A DNA stretch of 64,000 nucleotides. Origin: Nocardia colli. GTDB lineage: Bacteria; Actinomycetota; Actinomycetes; Mycobacteriales; Mycobacteriaceae. Under the pieces are notes generated by a model. The model was not told the origin of the DNA and searched no databases. It saw only the letters and a list, made by a program, of their open reading frames with translations. The DNA is taken from contig NZ_VXLC01000003.1 in the NCBI RefSeq assembly GCF_008704205.1, positions 434,001 through 498,000 on the forward strand, given 5' to 3'. Position numbers and translations under genes: made by a program. This document shows positions 1-9,477 of the stretch, one piece after another (within the stretch, counting starts at the first letter, position 1; the number at the start of each line of letters is the position of its first letter).

Positions 1-263
1 TGGTCCGCACCTACCCCCGCGCCACCGCGGGCACCCCCGGCCGCCTCGTCTTCGATTCCACCACCGGCGATTTCAGCTACACCTACACCCCACGAGCCTT
101 GTCCGCCCCGACCGAGATCTACGTCTCCGACCTGCACTACCCGAACGGCTACGACATCCGCGTCGACGGCGGCACCGTCACCTCGGCCCCCGGAGCACGG
201 GTGGTCACGGTGGAAGGCAACGGCGCCGCCGCGGTCACGGTGCGAATCAACCGGCGGGCGTAG
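1..263 (+). CDS. Glycoside hydrolase C-terminal fragment (endoglycoceramidase-like, GH5)
   Basis: Only the last 86 codons are in the window; the gene enters from the left edge and stops at TAG 261-263. The visible part is a beta-rich tail with alternating short strands (YPRATAG..., FDSTTGDFSYTY, TEIYVSDLHYP). It resembles the C-terminal beta-sandwich that follows the GH5 barrel in actinobacterial endoglycoceramidases, which remove glycan from glycosphingolipids. No catalytic residues are visible, so the family call rests on resemblance of the tail alone. It converges on the desaturase with only 6 bases between the stop codons. Confidence 0.5.
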   Translation, partial: VRTYPRATAGTPGRLVFDSTTGDFSYTYTPRALSAPTEIYVSDLHYPNGYDIRVDGGTVTSAPGARVVTVEGNGAAAVTVRINRRA

Positions 264-269
264 GCCGGG

Positions 270-1169
270 TCAGCGGATGGCTCGCCAGAGGGTGCGATAG
301 AAGTCCGGGTAGGTGCGTTCGACGTGGACGGCGCGTTCGCGGACTTCTTCGTGGCGGGCGGGTAAACGGTTGAGCGGCACCGACATTGCGGCGTGGTGTT
401 CTATGTGCAGATTGTTGCCGTTGGTGAACCAGGTGGACAGGTGGCTGCCGCGGATGGAGCGGGTGTTGCGGAGGACGTCGGTGGTGTCGGGGTCGCAGAG
501 GATGTGTTCGGGGAGTTCGACGAGGAAGTGCATCGGGACGGCGAAGAGCAAGGGCAGCAACCAGAGTCGGAGGACGAGGTCGTGGTAGCCGGTCACGGCG
601 AGGATCACGGCGGCGAGTAGTAGTGCGCCGAGGATCAGGTGTTCGGTGATGGTTCGGCGGCGCATGGTGGCGCTGATGTCGCCGTGTTCGTACTGCCAGC
701 GGCCGGTTGCCGCGCGCAGCACGTCGCGGATGACGACGGCGAGCCGCGCGTAGTCGAACATGCCGCGCAGCAGCAGGCCGACGGTCAGTGGCTTGCGGGT
801 GTCGAAGCCGAAGAACTCGGTGTCGCTCGGTGTGCCGAGGTAGCGGTGGTGCTGCAAGTGGCGTACGCGGTAGTTGGTGTAGACGACGAGCAGGGGCAGG
901 CCGAGCGGTACGCCGACCAGTCGGTGCGGCCACGCGGTTCGAAAAGCGGAGTGGTGCAACGCTTGATGCTGCAACTCGACGGCGTGGGTATACATGGCCG
1001 CCAGCAGCAGCACACCGACGATCAGCGCGAGAGGTTCCGGTCGCAGGGCGAGCACGACGCCGAGCGTGGTGAGCACGGCGAGCAGAGCAAGTTTGGCGAG
1101 GAAGACGCGCTCGTCGGCGCGGGTGGTCCGGGCACGGGCGAACAGCAATCCCGGAGCAGGGTGGTTCAT
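270..1169 (-). CDS. Membrane fatty acid desaturase-type di-iron oxygenase
   Basis: A 299-aa integral membrane protein with the three histidine boxes of the desaturase/hydroxylase superfamily: H68-QALHH, H104-LQHH and, near residue 255, HIEHH. Two hydrophobic hairpins (about 26-60 and 178-215) separate the boxes. Members use a di-iron centre and O2 to desaturate or hydroxylate acyl chains, but some act on carotenoids, amino acids or carrier-bound intermediates. It is the last gene of the minus-strand NRPS operon, 21 bp behind the PLP enzyme. That position suggests tailoring of the peptide product, although housekeeping lipid desaturation cannot be excluded. Substrate is unknown. Confidence 0.8.
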   Translation of the reverse strand: MNHPAPGLLFARARTTRADERVFLAKLALLAVLTTLGVVLALRPEPLALIVGVLLLAAMYTHAVELQHQALHHSAFRTAWPHRLVGVPLGLPLLVVYTNYRVRHLQHHRYLGTPSDTEFFGFDTRKPLTVGLLLRGMFDYARLAVVIRDVLRAATGRWQYEHGDISATMRRRTITEHLILGALLLAAVILAVTGYHDLVLRLWLLPLLFAVPMHFLVELPEHILCDPDTTDVLRNTRSIRGSHLSTWFTNGNNLHIEHHAAMSVPLNRLPARHEEVRERAVHVERTYPDFYRTLWRAIR

Positions 1170-1190
1170 CTGGATCTTCTCGGCTTCGGG

Positions 1191-2138
1191 TCAGCGGCCG
1201 CTGAGCAGGACTACGTGGGTTCCGGTGAGGGTGGCATTCCGGGCATGGCCGAGCAGTCCGGCGAGGGCGACCGCGCCGGAAGGCGTCGGCTCGGCACCGT
1301 GCTCGGCCAGCAGGTCGCGAGCGGCCAGCAACTCGGTGTCGTCGGCGCCGAACACCGCGCCGCCGGTCTCGGCCACCGCGACCATCGCCTCCGGTCCTTG
1401 CAGCGCATGCCAATTCACCAGCGGCTGATTGTGATCGGTGGTGACGACGCCGTCGGCCGGCAGCATCCGATACTCGCCGGGCCAGCTGGTCACGACGGGA
1501 TTGTTGGCGGCGGACCCGACGCCGTTGATCGGCACCGACCAGCCGACGGCCCGCAGCTGCCGGTGCACCGCGATGATGGTGGTGCCGTTGCCGACCGGAA
1601 TCCACAGCGCGGCAGGCGGTTCGGTCAGCGCGGCGTGCAGCGCGTGCACGACGACACCGTGTCCCTCGAACACCGCGTCCACGAACGGGCCGTCGACGTT
1701 CCCGTCGATCGAGCCCGCGGCCTGCGCGAGCCGCCGGGATTCGTCGACGGCGTCCTCGTAGGTACCGGGAACGAGGTGCACGTCCGCACCCGCCTCCCGC
1801 ATGAACGCGCCGCCGTCGCTCCATCCGGCGGGCAGCACGACGGTGCAGGCGATCTCGGCCGCGGCACACGCCATGGCCATGGCGCGGCCGTAGTTGCCGC
1901 ACGTCGCGATGACGACCCGCTGATACCCCTCCGCGATCGCCCGGGCGACGACCGCGCGAGCGGCCGGCTCCTTGTGACTGCCTGAGGCGTAACGGGTTTC
2001 GTCTTTGATCAGGATCCGAGTTCCGGGCACGAGCGCACCGGCGTCGATGAGCGGCGTGGCATACGCGTCGGTCGGCGCGGTGGTCAGGGGTGAGGCGGGC
2101 ACGGTCGGCCTTTCAGCGGAGAAGTTGAGCGTCGGCAA
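1191..2138 (-). CDS. PLP-dependent fold-type II enzyme (threonine synthase/dehydratase-like)
   Basis: A 315-aa protein of the tryptophan synthase beta superfamily. The likely Schiff-base lysine is Lys56 in SGSHKEPAAR, a variant of the usual S-x-K-D/N-R motif. The conserved Asn-Tyr-Gly loop (TCGNYGRAMA), a glycine-rich phosphate-binding stretch (PVGNGTT) and a C-terminal TPSGAVALAG segment are also visible. The family performs beta-replacement or beta-elimination on serine, threonine or their esters. The gene overlaps the NRPS 3' end by 26 bp, so the two are probably translationally coupled, and the enzyme may supply an unusual amino acid building block. The exact reaction cannot be read from the sequence. 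Confidence 0.8.
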   Translation of the reverse strand: MPTLNFSAERPTVPASPLTTAPTDAYATPLIDAGALVPGTRILIKDETRYASGSHKEPAARAVVARAIAEGYQRVVIATCGNYGRAMAMACAAAEIACTVVLPAGWSDGGAFMREAGADVHLVPGTYEDAVDESRRLAQAAGSIDGNVDGPFVDAVFEGHGVVVHALHAALTEPPAALWIPVGNGTTIIAVHRQLRAVGWSVPINGVGSAANNPVVTSWPGEYRMLPADGVVTTDHNQPLVNWHALQGPEAMVAVAETGGAVFGADDTELLAARDLLAEHGAEPTPSGAVALAGLLGHARNATLTGTHVVLLSGR

Positions 2139-5100
2139 GGCGTTGCAGGTCGTCGCGCGAGTCGATCTCGGCGGGCGGGAGGGCGTCGGGGAGGTGGTCT
2201 TCGAGCAGGCGCAGGCGGGTGTCGAGCCAGCCGCGCACGGCCCAGGCGAGTTGCAGCAGGCCGCTGGCGACGACGAGCAGCGCGAGCCCGCGGCCGGGGC
2301 CGACGCCGATGAGGTGCCCGACGGTCGAGGCGAGCGGCCCGCCGGGTTCCAGCAGCGGTCGCACGTGTCGTTCGGCGAGCGGGCCGACCAGCAGGTAGCC
2401 CAGCGGCATGGTCAGCATCATCACGGTGATGAAGATGGACAGCACCCGGCCCTGGAGTTCGAACCCGACCTTGGTCTGCACCACGGCGATCCAGTGCCCC
2501 TCGGCCAGCGATTCGCCGAAGGTCAGCAGGAACATGCCCGCGATGACGAAGGCCGGGGAGCTGCCCAGCCCGACCACGGTCATGCCGAGGCTGCCGATGC
2601 CCATGAAAATGATCAACCCGTTGGTGCGCCGGACGGTCCCGCCCCACAGTCCCATCACGAGGCTGCCCGCCAAACCGCCGAATCCGCCCGCGCCCAAAGC
2701 GATTCCGAGCACGGTCGGCGACTGTTCGATCAGCAGCATCGGGGTGATGACGGCGAAGCCGAGCGTGTAGAACGCGTGGTCGATGACGAAAAACCGCAGT
2801 GCGGCCTGCATTCCGGGACGGCGGGTGATGTAGCGCCAGCCGTTGACGATCTCGCTGCGGAAGGACTCCTCCCGGCGGTGGAACATCAAGTTCGGGAATC
2901 GGACCAGCAGCAGCGTGACCACGCCGACGGTGAAAGTCAGCATGTCGAGCAGGATCACGCCCGCGATGCCGATCAACCCGATCAGCCCGGCCCCGAGCAT
3001 CGGCGCGAACACCAGGCCCACGCCGACACCTAGTTGGCTGATGCCGTTCGCGTGCCCGAGATAGCGCTTGGGCACGAGCTGCGCGACGGCGGCGAGATAG
3101 GCGGGCCGCTGGAACGCCCCCGCGATCGAGGTCACCGTGACGGCCAGATAGATCTGCCACAGCTGGAGTCCACCGTTAAACACCAGCGCCGCAAGGGCAC
3201 TCATCGCCAACGCGGCCGCACCGTCGCTGATCAGCATCACCCGGCGACGATCCCAGCGATCCGCGGCCGCACCCGCGACCGGACTCACGAGAATGCCCGG
3301 CAACAGCCCGATCGCGTTGACCACCGCGAAGTCGGTGATCGACCCGGTCTGCTGGAAGACCCAGATGCTGAGCACCAGCGCGCTGAGACCGCTGCCGACC
3401 ATCGAGATGAACTGACCGAGCGCGACGAGCGCGAAGCGGGACAGGCTCGGCGGCGGACCGGCATCCGGAACTGTCGCCGGCGCAACGGGTTCGGTGTCGC
3501 GCTCGGCGAAATCGACCAGCGCCTCGGCGAGCGGTTCGGCGTGACTCTTCACGAAGAAGTGCCCCGCCCGTGGAAGTACGGCCAGATCGAGCGGACCGTC
3601 GCTGAAGTGCCGCCACTCGTGATGGCGCTCCGCATAGTGCTCGGTGACCCGGTCTTTCGCGCCGACGACCGCGAGCACCGGTGTGCGCAGCGGAGTCTGC
3701 GGGTCGGTGTAGGCGGCGGTGAAGTACTCCTCGGCATCCCGGGCGTCATGACGGACGTTGCGCAGCACGAACGCCTGCTGCTCGGCGTCATCGATATCGA
3801 CGAAGCCGCCGCGGCCACGCAGATACGTCAGGTATTCGCGGTCGGAGGTGAAGCGGTCGGTCGGAACCAGCCGGTAGAACCAGTCGAAGAATCGTCCGGG
3901 CAGGCGCGCGGTGGGGAAGCCCGCGCCGAGGGCCACACCGACCAGATCGATACCCGCGGCCTCCGCTTGCCGGGCCAGCTCGACCGTGGCCGCGACGCCG
4001 AGACAGTGCCCGTACAACAGAATCGGCCCGGCGATCGCCGGCAACTCGACCAGGATCAGCCCGGCGATGACCGCGGCGGGCAGCAACTCCTCATCCGGCC
4101 GGGCGCGATCGTGACCGGGAAGTTCCACCGCGTACAACGCCCAGTGCGCCGGAAGTGCCTCGGCCAGAGGCTGATAGGCGACGGCACTGCCGCCGGAGTA
4201 CGGCACCGCGACCACGGTTACGCCGTCGGCAGCGGCGTCGGAGTCGGTGAGCCGGTGCAACATTCGGCGTTCGACGATCACACCGGGCGAGCGCTCATCG
4301 AGCAACGCGGCCAGCCGCCGGACCGTCGGATATTGATACAGCTCGACCAGCGCCGGTGCCGGCTCGATCCGCCGGATCACCTTCAGCGCCGCGAACGAAT
4401 CACCGCCGAGCGCGAAAAACGTGTCGTCGATGCCGAATTCGCCGACGCCGAGCACCTCGCTCCACACTGCCGCGATGTGCTTCTCGGTCGGAGTACGCGG
4501 CGTGGGACCGGTATTCGACCCGAGGTCGTCGGGCGGCGCCGGCAGCCGGGGACGATCGAGTTTAGCGTTCGGCGTCAGCGGCAGCGCCTCGAGCGCGAGC
4601 ACCCGGGCGGGCACCATGTGCGCGGGCAGTTCGGCGGCGAGCGCCTCGCGGATCGCGGCCTCGTCGGCGTCCGCGCCGTCGCGGGTGACGACGTAGCCGA
4701 TCAGCCGGGCCAGCCCGGATGGTGGCGTGTGCAGGCTCACCGCGCATGCCACCACCTCGGGCAATGCGCCGAGCACCGCCTCGATCTCACCGATCTCGAC
4801 CCGATAGCCGTTGACCTTCACCTGCCCGTCGAGCCGGCCGAGGAAATCGACCAGCCCGTCGAGCCGCCAGCGCGCGGCATCGCCGGTGCGATACATCCGC
4901 GTACCCGGCACGAACGGATCGGTGACGAACCGCTCGGCGGTCAACTCGGGTCGCTCGTGATACCCGGGCGTCACGCCGGCCCCACCGAGATACAGCTCGC
5001 CCACGATTCCCGCGGGCACCGGTTGGCGATACTCGTCGAGCACGTAGACCCGGTTGTTCGCGAACGGTATTCCGATCGGCAGCGGCGCATTGCCGGGCAA

Positions 5101-8100
5101 GTGCGCCACCGACCCGTCGAACCACACGTTGTCGACGCTGACCTCGGTGACGCCGTACGCGTTCACCACCGAGTTCGACGGCCCGACCAGCCGCCGGGCC
5201 AGCTCGTACTCCCGAACCCGCCACTCGTCCCCGCCGCCGATCAGCACGCGCACGAAATCCAGCCGCTGCCCGCTCTGTTCGACATGGGTGAGCAGCGCGC
5301 GCAGCACCGCGGGGACCAGCTCGGTGCACTGCACGCCCTCGGACCGCATCAACTCGTACAGTTCGGCCGGATCGAGCAGCGTCTCCCGCGGCACGATCAC
5401 CAGTTGTCCGCCGGTGGTCAACGCGCGCAGCGTCTCACCGACGAACATGTCGAAGGAGAAGCTCGCCGCCTGCTGATACGTCCACTCCGGACGCAGCTCG
5501 TAGGCGTGCCGCCACATCCCGACCGCATGCACCAGGTTGCCGTGGTTCACCACGACACCCTTGGGTTTGCCGGTCGAGCCGGAGGTGTAGATCAGGTAGG
5601 CCGGGTCGTCCGGAGTATTGCGCGGTGGGAGATCGCTGCTGTCAGAGGGTGTTTCGCCGGCCAGGTACTCGGCGTCGATGACCAGCCGCGCGCCGCAGTC
5701 GGCGAGCATGTAGTCGAGCCGGTCCCGCGGATACGCCGGATCGAGCGGCACGTACGCCGCACCGGCTTTGAGCACCGCCCACATCGCGGTGAACAGATCG
5801 AAGCCGCGATCGAGACAGATCGCCACCCGCTCGCGCGGTGCGACACCGTCGGCGCACAGTCGCCGGGCGAGCCGGTTGGCCCGCTGGTTCAGCCCGCCGT
5901 AACTGATCGTGCTGCCGCGGAAGGTGAGCGCCGGCGCGTCCGGAGTCGTTGCGGCGCAACGCTCGAACAGTTGGTGAATGGTCGTCGCCTCGATCTGGGG
6001 GCGGGCGCTGTCGTTCCATTCGTGCACGATCCGCTGCCGCTCGGCCGCGGTGAGCATGGGCAGCCGGGTGACCGGGGTGAGCGGCTCGGTGACGGCGGCG
6101 GCCAGCACGGTCAGCAGGTGGCCGAGCAGGGCCTCGATCCGGGCGGCGTCGAAGAGTTCGGTCGCGTAGTCGATGCTCAGCACCGCGCCGCCGACCGGGA
6201 AGTCCAGTCCGACAGCGAGATCCACCATGGTTGCCGCGGGTGCCAGTTCGCCCGCGTACCGGACGGTGTGATCGCCGGGCTTCGGGGTGTTGTGCACGGT
6301 CAGCATGACCGGGCTGAGCCGATTCCGGTTTCCGCTGCCAGGACGGGCAAGGGCGTCGACCAGATCCGGCAAGGCGAGGTCTTGATGCTCCAGATCGAGC
6401 AGCACGGCGTCGCGGACTCGGTCGAGCAGCTCGGCGAACGACGGATCGCCGGAGACGTTGCCGCGCATCGGCAAGATGTTCAGCAACGGACCGACCAGGG
6501 ATTCCGAACCGCTCGCGGTGCGGCAGGCGACGGGGGACAGGATGGTGAGGTCGGTTCGGCAGGTATAGCGGGACAGCACCGTCTGCAAACTTGCCAGCAG
6601 TGCCATGAACAAGCTTGCACGCCGGCTCTGCGCGTAGGTCCGCAGTCGGTCGAGCAACTCCGGGTCGACGCGGGTGGAAACCCGTGCCGCAGCGAAAGAT
6701 CGAGCCGTCGGGCGTGGACGGTCGGCGGGCAGTTCCACGTCGAGGTCCGCATCGTCGAACCGTGCTTGCCAATAGGCAGTCAGCAACGGATCGGACTTCG
6801 CGGCGGCAGCTCGGGCGGCCAGGTCCGGCAAAGGTGTTGGCGCAGGCAGCGAGTCGCCTTCTGCGGCAGTTCGATACAGCTGTGCGAGCTCGTCGCCGAC
6901 GATGCCCGCCGACCAGCCGTCGAACGCGAGATGATGCACGACGAGCACCATCTCGTCCGCGCTGACCAAGAACGCGCGCGCGATCGGCCCGTGCCGCAGA
7001 TCGATGGGGCCCGGCGCGGATTCGACCAGCGGGATGGTCCCGTCCGGATCGATCACCATGCTCGGTTCCGAACCGTCATCGGGGAAGCGGGATCTGAGCA
7101 TCGGATGCCGGCGGGCGAGTTCGGCCAGCGCGCGGGTGAGCGCCGTCACGTCGATGCGCTCGTTCCATCGATACCGGATGCCGAGCGTGTGCGCGGGCAG
7201 CCCGGCGCACACCTGCTCGGCGACCCAGAAGTCGCGTTGCAGAGGGTTCAGCCGCAGCGGCACGTTCTCCGGCAAGCCGGTTGCCGGGCCTGTGTCCACG
7301 CGGACCCGCTGAACCAGCCGGTCCGCAATCGCCGCAATCGTTGGGTCCGCGTACAACTCACGCAGCGTGAGCTCGACGCCGTACTCGTGACGGAGCGCGG
7401 AACACAGCCGCACGGCGCTGAGCGAATCACCGCCGAGGAGAAGGAAGTCGTCGTCCGGACCGCCGATCGGAACTCCGAGCAACGACTCCCACAGCGCGGC
7501 GATCTTCGCTTCATCGGCCGTGCCCGTCCACGGCGCATTGCTGCTCTTAGCCGGCGACACCAGTGCGGCGCGGTCGATCTTGCCCTGCGGAGTGAGCGGA
7601 AACCGAACGTGCCCAACGAGTTCGGCGGGCACAAGATAAGCGGGCAAAGTTGCACCCAGTGCCATCCGCACAGCTTCGAGATCGGTACCGGCATCGGTCA
7701 CGACATGGCCGATCAGAACGGACAACCCAGCCCGCTCGGCGACCGCCACGACGGCATCGGAGATCCCGGGGACCGCCCGCAGCGCCACCTCGATATCGCC
7801 CGGCTCGACCCGGAACCCGCGGATCTTCACCTGATCATCGAGCCGGCCGAGGTATTCCAACTGACCGTCGCGCCGGCGGACCCGGTCACCGGTCCGGTAT
7901 TCCGTGCCGTCGGGTCCCGGCTGGAACCGTGCGGCGGTCAGTTCGGGCCGATTCAGATACCCGTCAGCGACCATGCGCCCGCCGATCAGCAGTTCACCGA
8001 TCGATGCCGGATCGCCGTCGGCGTCGACCACCCGACAGGTCACCCCGTCCAACGGCGTCCCGATCGGCACCGCGTCGCCGACCCAGCGGGTCAGGTCCGC

Positions 8101-8982
8101 GACGGTCGCGACGACCGTGGTTTCCGTGGGGCCGTAGGTGTTGAGCAGCCGCGTCCGATCCCCGGCCACCGCCTGCCACCGGCGCACCGCATCGGGCCGC
8201 GCCGCCTCGCCACCGATGATGGTCAGCCGAACCGTCGTGGGCAGCGTGGCCTCGCCGCGATCGAGCGCGGCGACCAGTTCATGCCAGTACGCCGTCGGCA
8301 GGTCGAGCACGGTCACCCCGAGTGCCGCACACCGGTCGAGAAACAGATCAGGACGACTGATCATGTCCTCGTCCCGAAGCACCACCGCCGCACCACAACT
8401 CAGCGCCGGAAACAGCTCTTCGACACTCGCGTCGAAACTCAGCGACGCGAACTGCAACACCCGATCGTCGGCGTCGAGTCCATACCGATCGACCGCAGCC
8501 GCACAGAACCCCGCGAGCGCCCGCCGCGAGACCAGCACGCCCTTGGGTCGTCCGGTCGTGCCCGACGTGAAGATCGCGTAGGCCGCGCCGGCCCGCGGCA
8601 CGCCACCCGGCAGGGCGACGACTCCGTCCGCGGTGACCAGCGCACTAGGCCGGGCATCATCGATCATCGCCGCCAGCCGCGCCGCCGGATACGCCGGATC
8701 GAGCGGCACATACGCCGCTCCCGCCCGCAGCGTGCCCAGGATCGCGACCACCGCCGCCCGACCGCGCGGCAGCTGAATGCCCACCACGTCGCCGACCCGA
8801 ACGCCGTTGCCGCGCAAGCACTCCGCGAAATCGTCGGCCAGACCGGCCAGCTCGGCATAGGTCAGCGTGCCGTCGCCATCGATGAGTGCCGCCGCTCCCG
8901 GCTGCCTGCTCACCTGCTCAACAAAGGACTCCCACATCCCGTCATTCACATCGGATCGGAATGCCTCACCGGCAGCACTCAC
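2113..8982 (-). CDS. Nonribosomal peptide synthetase fused to MFS exporter (A-PCP-C-A-PCP-TE-MFS)
   Basis: A 2289-aa polypeptide. Domain order: adenylation 1 (about 15-475, core IFTSGTTGRPKG), carrier 1 (LGGDSL, Ser520), condensation (575-985, active site HHLAFDG at 683), adenylation 2 (1000-1480, IYTSGSTGKPKG), carrier 2 (LGGDSF, Ser1529), thioesterase (1570-1830) and an MFS domain (1848 to about 2245). By alignment to GrsA positions I read pocket codes D-A-E-D-I-G-T-V-V-K for A1 and D-M-G-E-I-G-A-V-D-K for A2. The second is close to the known ornithine code and both have acidic residues suited to basic side chains. The thioesterase has GHCLG (Cys1660) where GHSxG is usual, with Asp1777 and His1808 likely completing the triad. 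With no starting C domain, a dipeptide is the expected product, exported by the attached transporter. Confidence 0.93.
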   Translation of the reverse strand: MSAAGEAFRSDVNDGMWESFVEQVSRQPGAAALIDGDGTLTYAELAGLADDFAECLRGNGVRVGDVVGIQLPRGRAAVVAILGTLRAGAAYVPLDPAYPAARLAAMIDDARPSALVTADGVVALPGGVPRAGAAYAIFTSGTTGRPKGVLVSRRALAGFCAAAVDRYGLDADDRVLQFASLSFDASVEELFPALSCGAAVVLRDEDMISRPDLFLDRCAALGVTVLDLPTAYWHELVAALDRGEATLPTTVRLTIIGGEAARPDAVRRWQAVAGDRTRLLNTYGPTETTVVATVADLTRWVGDAVPIGTPLDGVTCRVVDADGDPASIGELLIGGRMVADGYLNRPELTAARFQPGPDGTEYRTGDRVRRRDGQLEYLGRLDDQVKIRGFRVEPGDIEVALRAVPGISDAVVAVAERAGLSVLIGHVVTDAGTDLEAVRMALGATLPAYLVPAELVGHVRFPLTPQGKIDRAALVSPAKSSNAPWTGTADEAKIAALWESLLGVPIGGPDDDFLLLGGDSLSAVRLCSALRHEYGVELTLRELYADPTIAAIADRLVQRVRVDTGPATGLPENVPLRLNPLQRDFWVAEQVCAGLPAHTLGIRYRWNERIDVTALTRALAELARRHPMLRSRFPDDGSEPSMVIDPDGTIPLVESAPGPIDLRHGPIARAFLVSADEMVLVVHHLAFDGWSAGIVGDELAQLYRTAAEGDSLPAPTPLPDLAARAAAAKSDPLLTAYWQARFDDADLDVELPADRPRPTARSFAAARVSTRVDPELLDRLRTYAQSRRASLFMALLASLQTVLSRYTCRTDLTILSPVACRTASGSESLVGPLLNILPMRGNVSGDPSFAELLDRVRDAVLLDLEHQDLALPDLVDALARPGSGNRNRLSPVMLTVHNTPKPGDHTVRYAGELAPAATMVDLAVGLDFPVGGAVLSIDYATELFDAARIEALLGHLLTVLAAAVTEPLTPVTRLPMLTAAERQRIVHEWNDSARPQIEATTIHQLFERCAATTPDAPALTFRGSTISYGGLNQRANRLARRLCADGVAPRERVAICLDRGFDLFTAMWAVLKAGAAYVPLDPAYPRDRLDYMLADCGARLVIDAEYLAGETPSDSSDLPPRNTPDDPAYLIYTSGSTGKPKGVVVNHGNLVHAVGMWRHAYELRPEWTYQQAASFSFDMFVGETLRALTTGGQLVIVPRETLLDPAELYELMRSEGVQCTELVPAVLRALLTHVEQSGQRLDFVRVLIGGGDEWRVREYELARRLVGPSNSVVNAYGVTEVSVDNVWFDGSVAHLPGNAPLPIGIPFANNRVYVLDEYRQPVPAGIVGELYLGGAGVTPGYHERPELTAERFVTDPFVPGTRMYRTGDAARWRLDGLVDFLGRLDGQVKVNGYRVEIGEIEAVLGALPEVVACAVSLHTPPSGLARLIGYVVTRDGADADEAAIREALAAELPAHMVPARVLALEALPLTPNAKLDRPRLPAPPDDLGSNTGPTPRTPTEKHIAAVWSEVLGVGEFGIDDTFFALGGDSFAALKVIRRIEPAPALVELYQYPTVRRLAALLDERSPGVIVERRMLHRLTDSDAAADGVTVVAVPYSGGSAVAYQPLAEALPAHWALYAVELPGHDRARPDEELLPAAVIAGLILVELPAIAGPILLYGHCLGVAATVELARQAEAAGIDLVGVALGAGFPTARLPGRFFDWFYRLVPTDRFTSDREYLTYLRGRGGFVDIDDAEQQAFVLRNVRHDARDAEEYFTAAYTDPQTPLRTPVLAVVGAKDRVTEHYAERHHEWRHFSDGPLDLAVLPRAGHFFVKSHAEPLAEALVDFAERDTEPVAPATVPDAGPPPSLSRFALVALGQFISMVGSGLSALVLSIWVFQQTGSITDFAVVNAIGLLPGILVSPVAGAAADRWDRRRVMLISDGAAALAMSALAALVFNGGLQLWQIYLAVTVTSIAGAFQRPAYLAAVAQLVPKRYLGHANGISQLGVGVGLVFAPMLGAGLIGLIGIAGVILLDMLTFTVGVVTLLLVRFPNLMFHRREESFRSEIVNGWRYITRRPGMQAALRFFVIDHAFYTLGFAVITPMLLIEQSPTVLGIALGAGGFGGLAGSLVMGLWGGTVRRTNGLIIFMGIGSLGMTVVGLGSSPAFVIAGMFLLTFGESLAEGHWIAVVQTKVGFELQGRVLSIFITVMMLTMPLGYLLVGPLAERHVRPLLEPGGPLASTVGHLIGVGPGRGLALLVVASGLLQLAWAVRGWLDTRLRLLEDHLPDALPPAEIDSRDDLQRLADAQLLR

Positions 8983-9477
8983 CGGATCTCCTCGCCTCGG
9001 TCGAACTCCGGGGCGAATGCTATGGCGCTGACCGTCGGTGAATGCGACGGCGGAAAGGGTCGATGATGATTTGATGACGGCGGTTTTCCGGAAAGGCCAG
9101 AGTGCGGGCGAGGTGGGATCGGTGTCGATTATCCAGCGATTATGGGCTCGGCGTCTCGAATCTATGACGACGAAACATGAAGCAGTGCAACGGTATTCGT
9201 TAGACCTATGTTATTCACGCGATGTATTTGCCTGCGTGGGTCAGGCGTAACCATAAAGTGGTTGGGAGCGTCGCCGTCGGTCATTCGGTCCGACGGTCTT
9301 TCGGGTGAATTGGGCGCGCAATTCGCGGGGCGGCCACTGCTCGTGCATCGACGTCAATCCGTCAGTTACGCAAGGAGTTCGGGCGGTCGGTTCGGTACGG
9401 TGGTTGACGTGGGCCGCTCGTCGGTGGTTCACGGGTGGGCGCGGCCGGTCCCGGTCGCGAAATGCAGGGAGGGCGGC
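8983..9477. promoter_or_regulatory. Divergent intergenic region between NRPS and P450
   Basis: About 495 bp without a supported gene separate the divergent NRPS-MFS and P450 genes. It is less GC-rich in its centre (around 9150-9260), where promoters for both directions would be expected. I saw no iron-box palindrome of the IdeR type and no adjacent regulator gene, so how the locus is controlled is not visible. Confidence 0.4.

Noticed and set aside
639..1985. 448-codon plus-strand frame opposite the desaturase and PLP genes
   Set aside because: Composition is that of an antisense shadow, and both minus-strand genes have clear catalytic motifs.
3034..9066. A 2010-codon open frame on the plus strand opposite the NRPS
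   Set aside because: It is rich in Arg, His, Gln and Asp with no domain and exists because the GC-rich antisense strand lacks stops. The minus strand carries an unmistakable NRPS.
9208..9477. N-terminal extension of the P450
   Set aside because: The extension has no P450-like sequence, and a good ribosome binding site directly precedes ATG 9478.
8983..9477. Possible iron-box (IdeR) control of the NRPS locus as a siderophore cluster
   Set aside because: No TTAGGTTAGGCTAACCTAA-like palindrome was found, and there are no siderophore-starter, hydroxamate or salicylate genes nearby.
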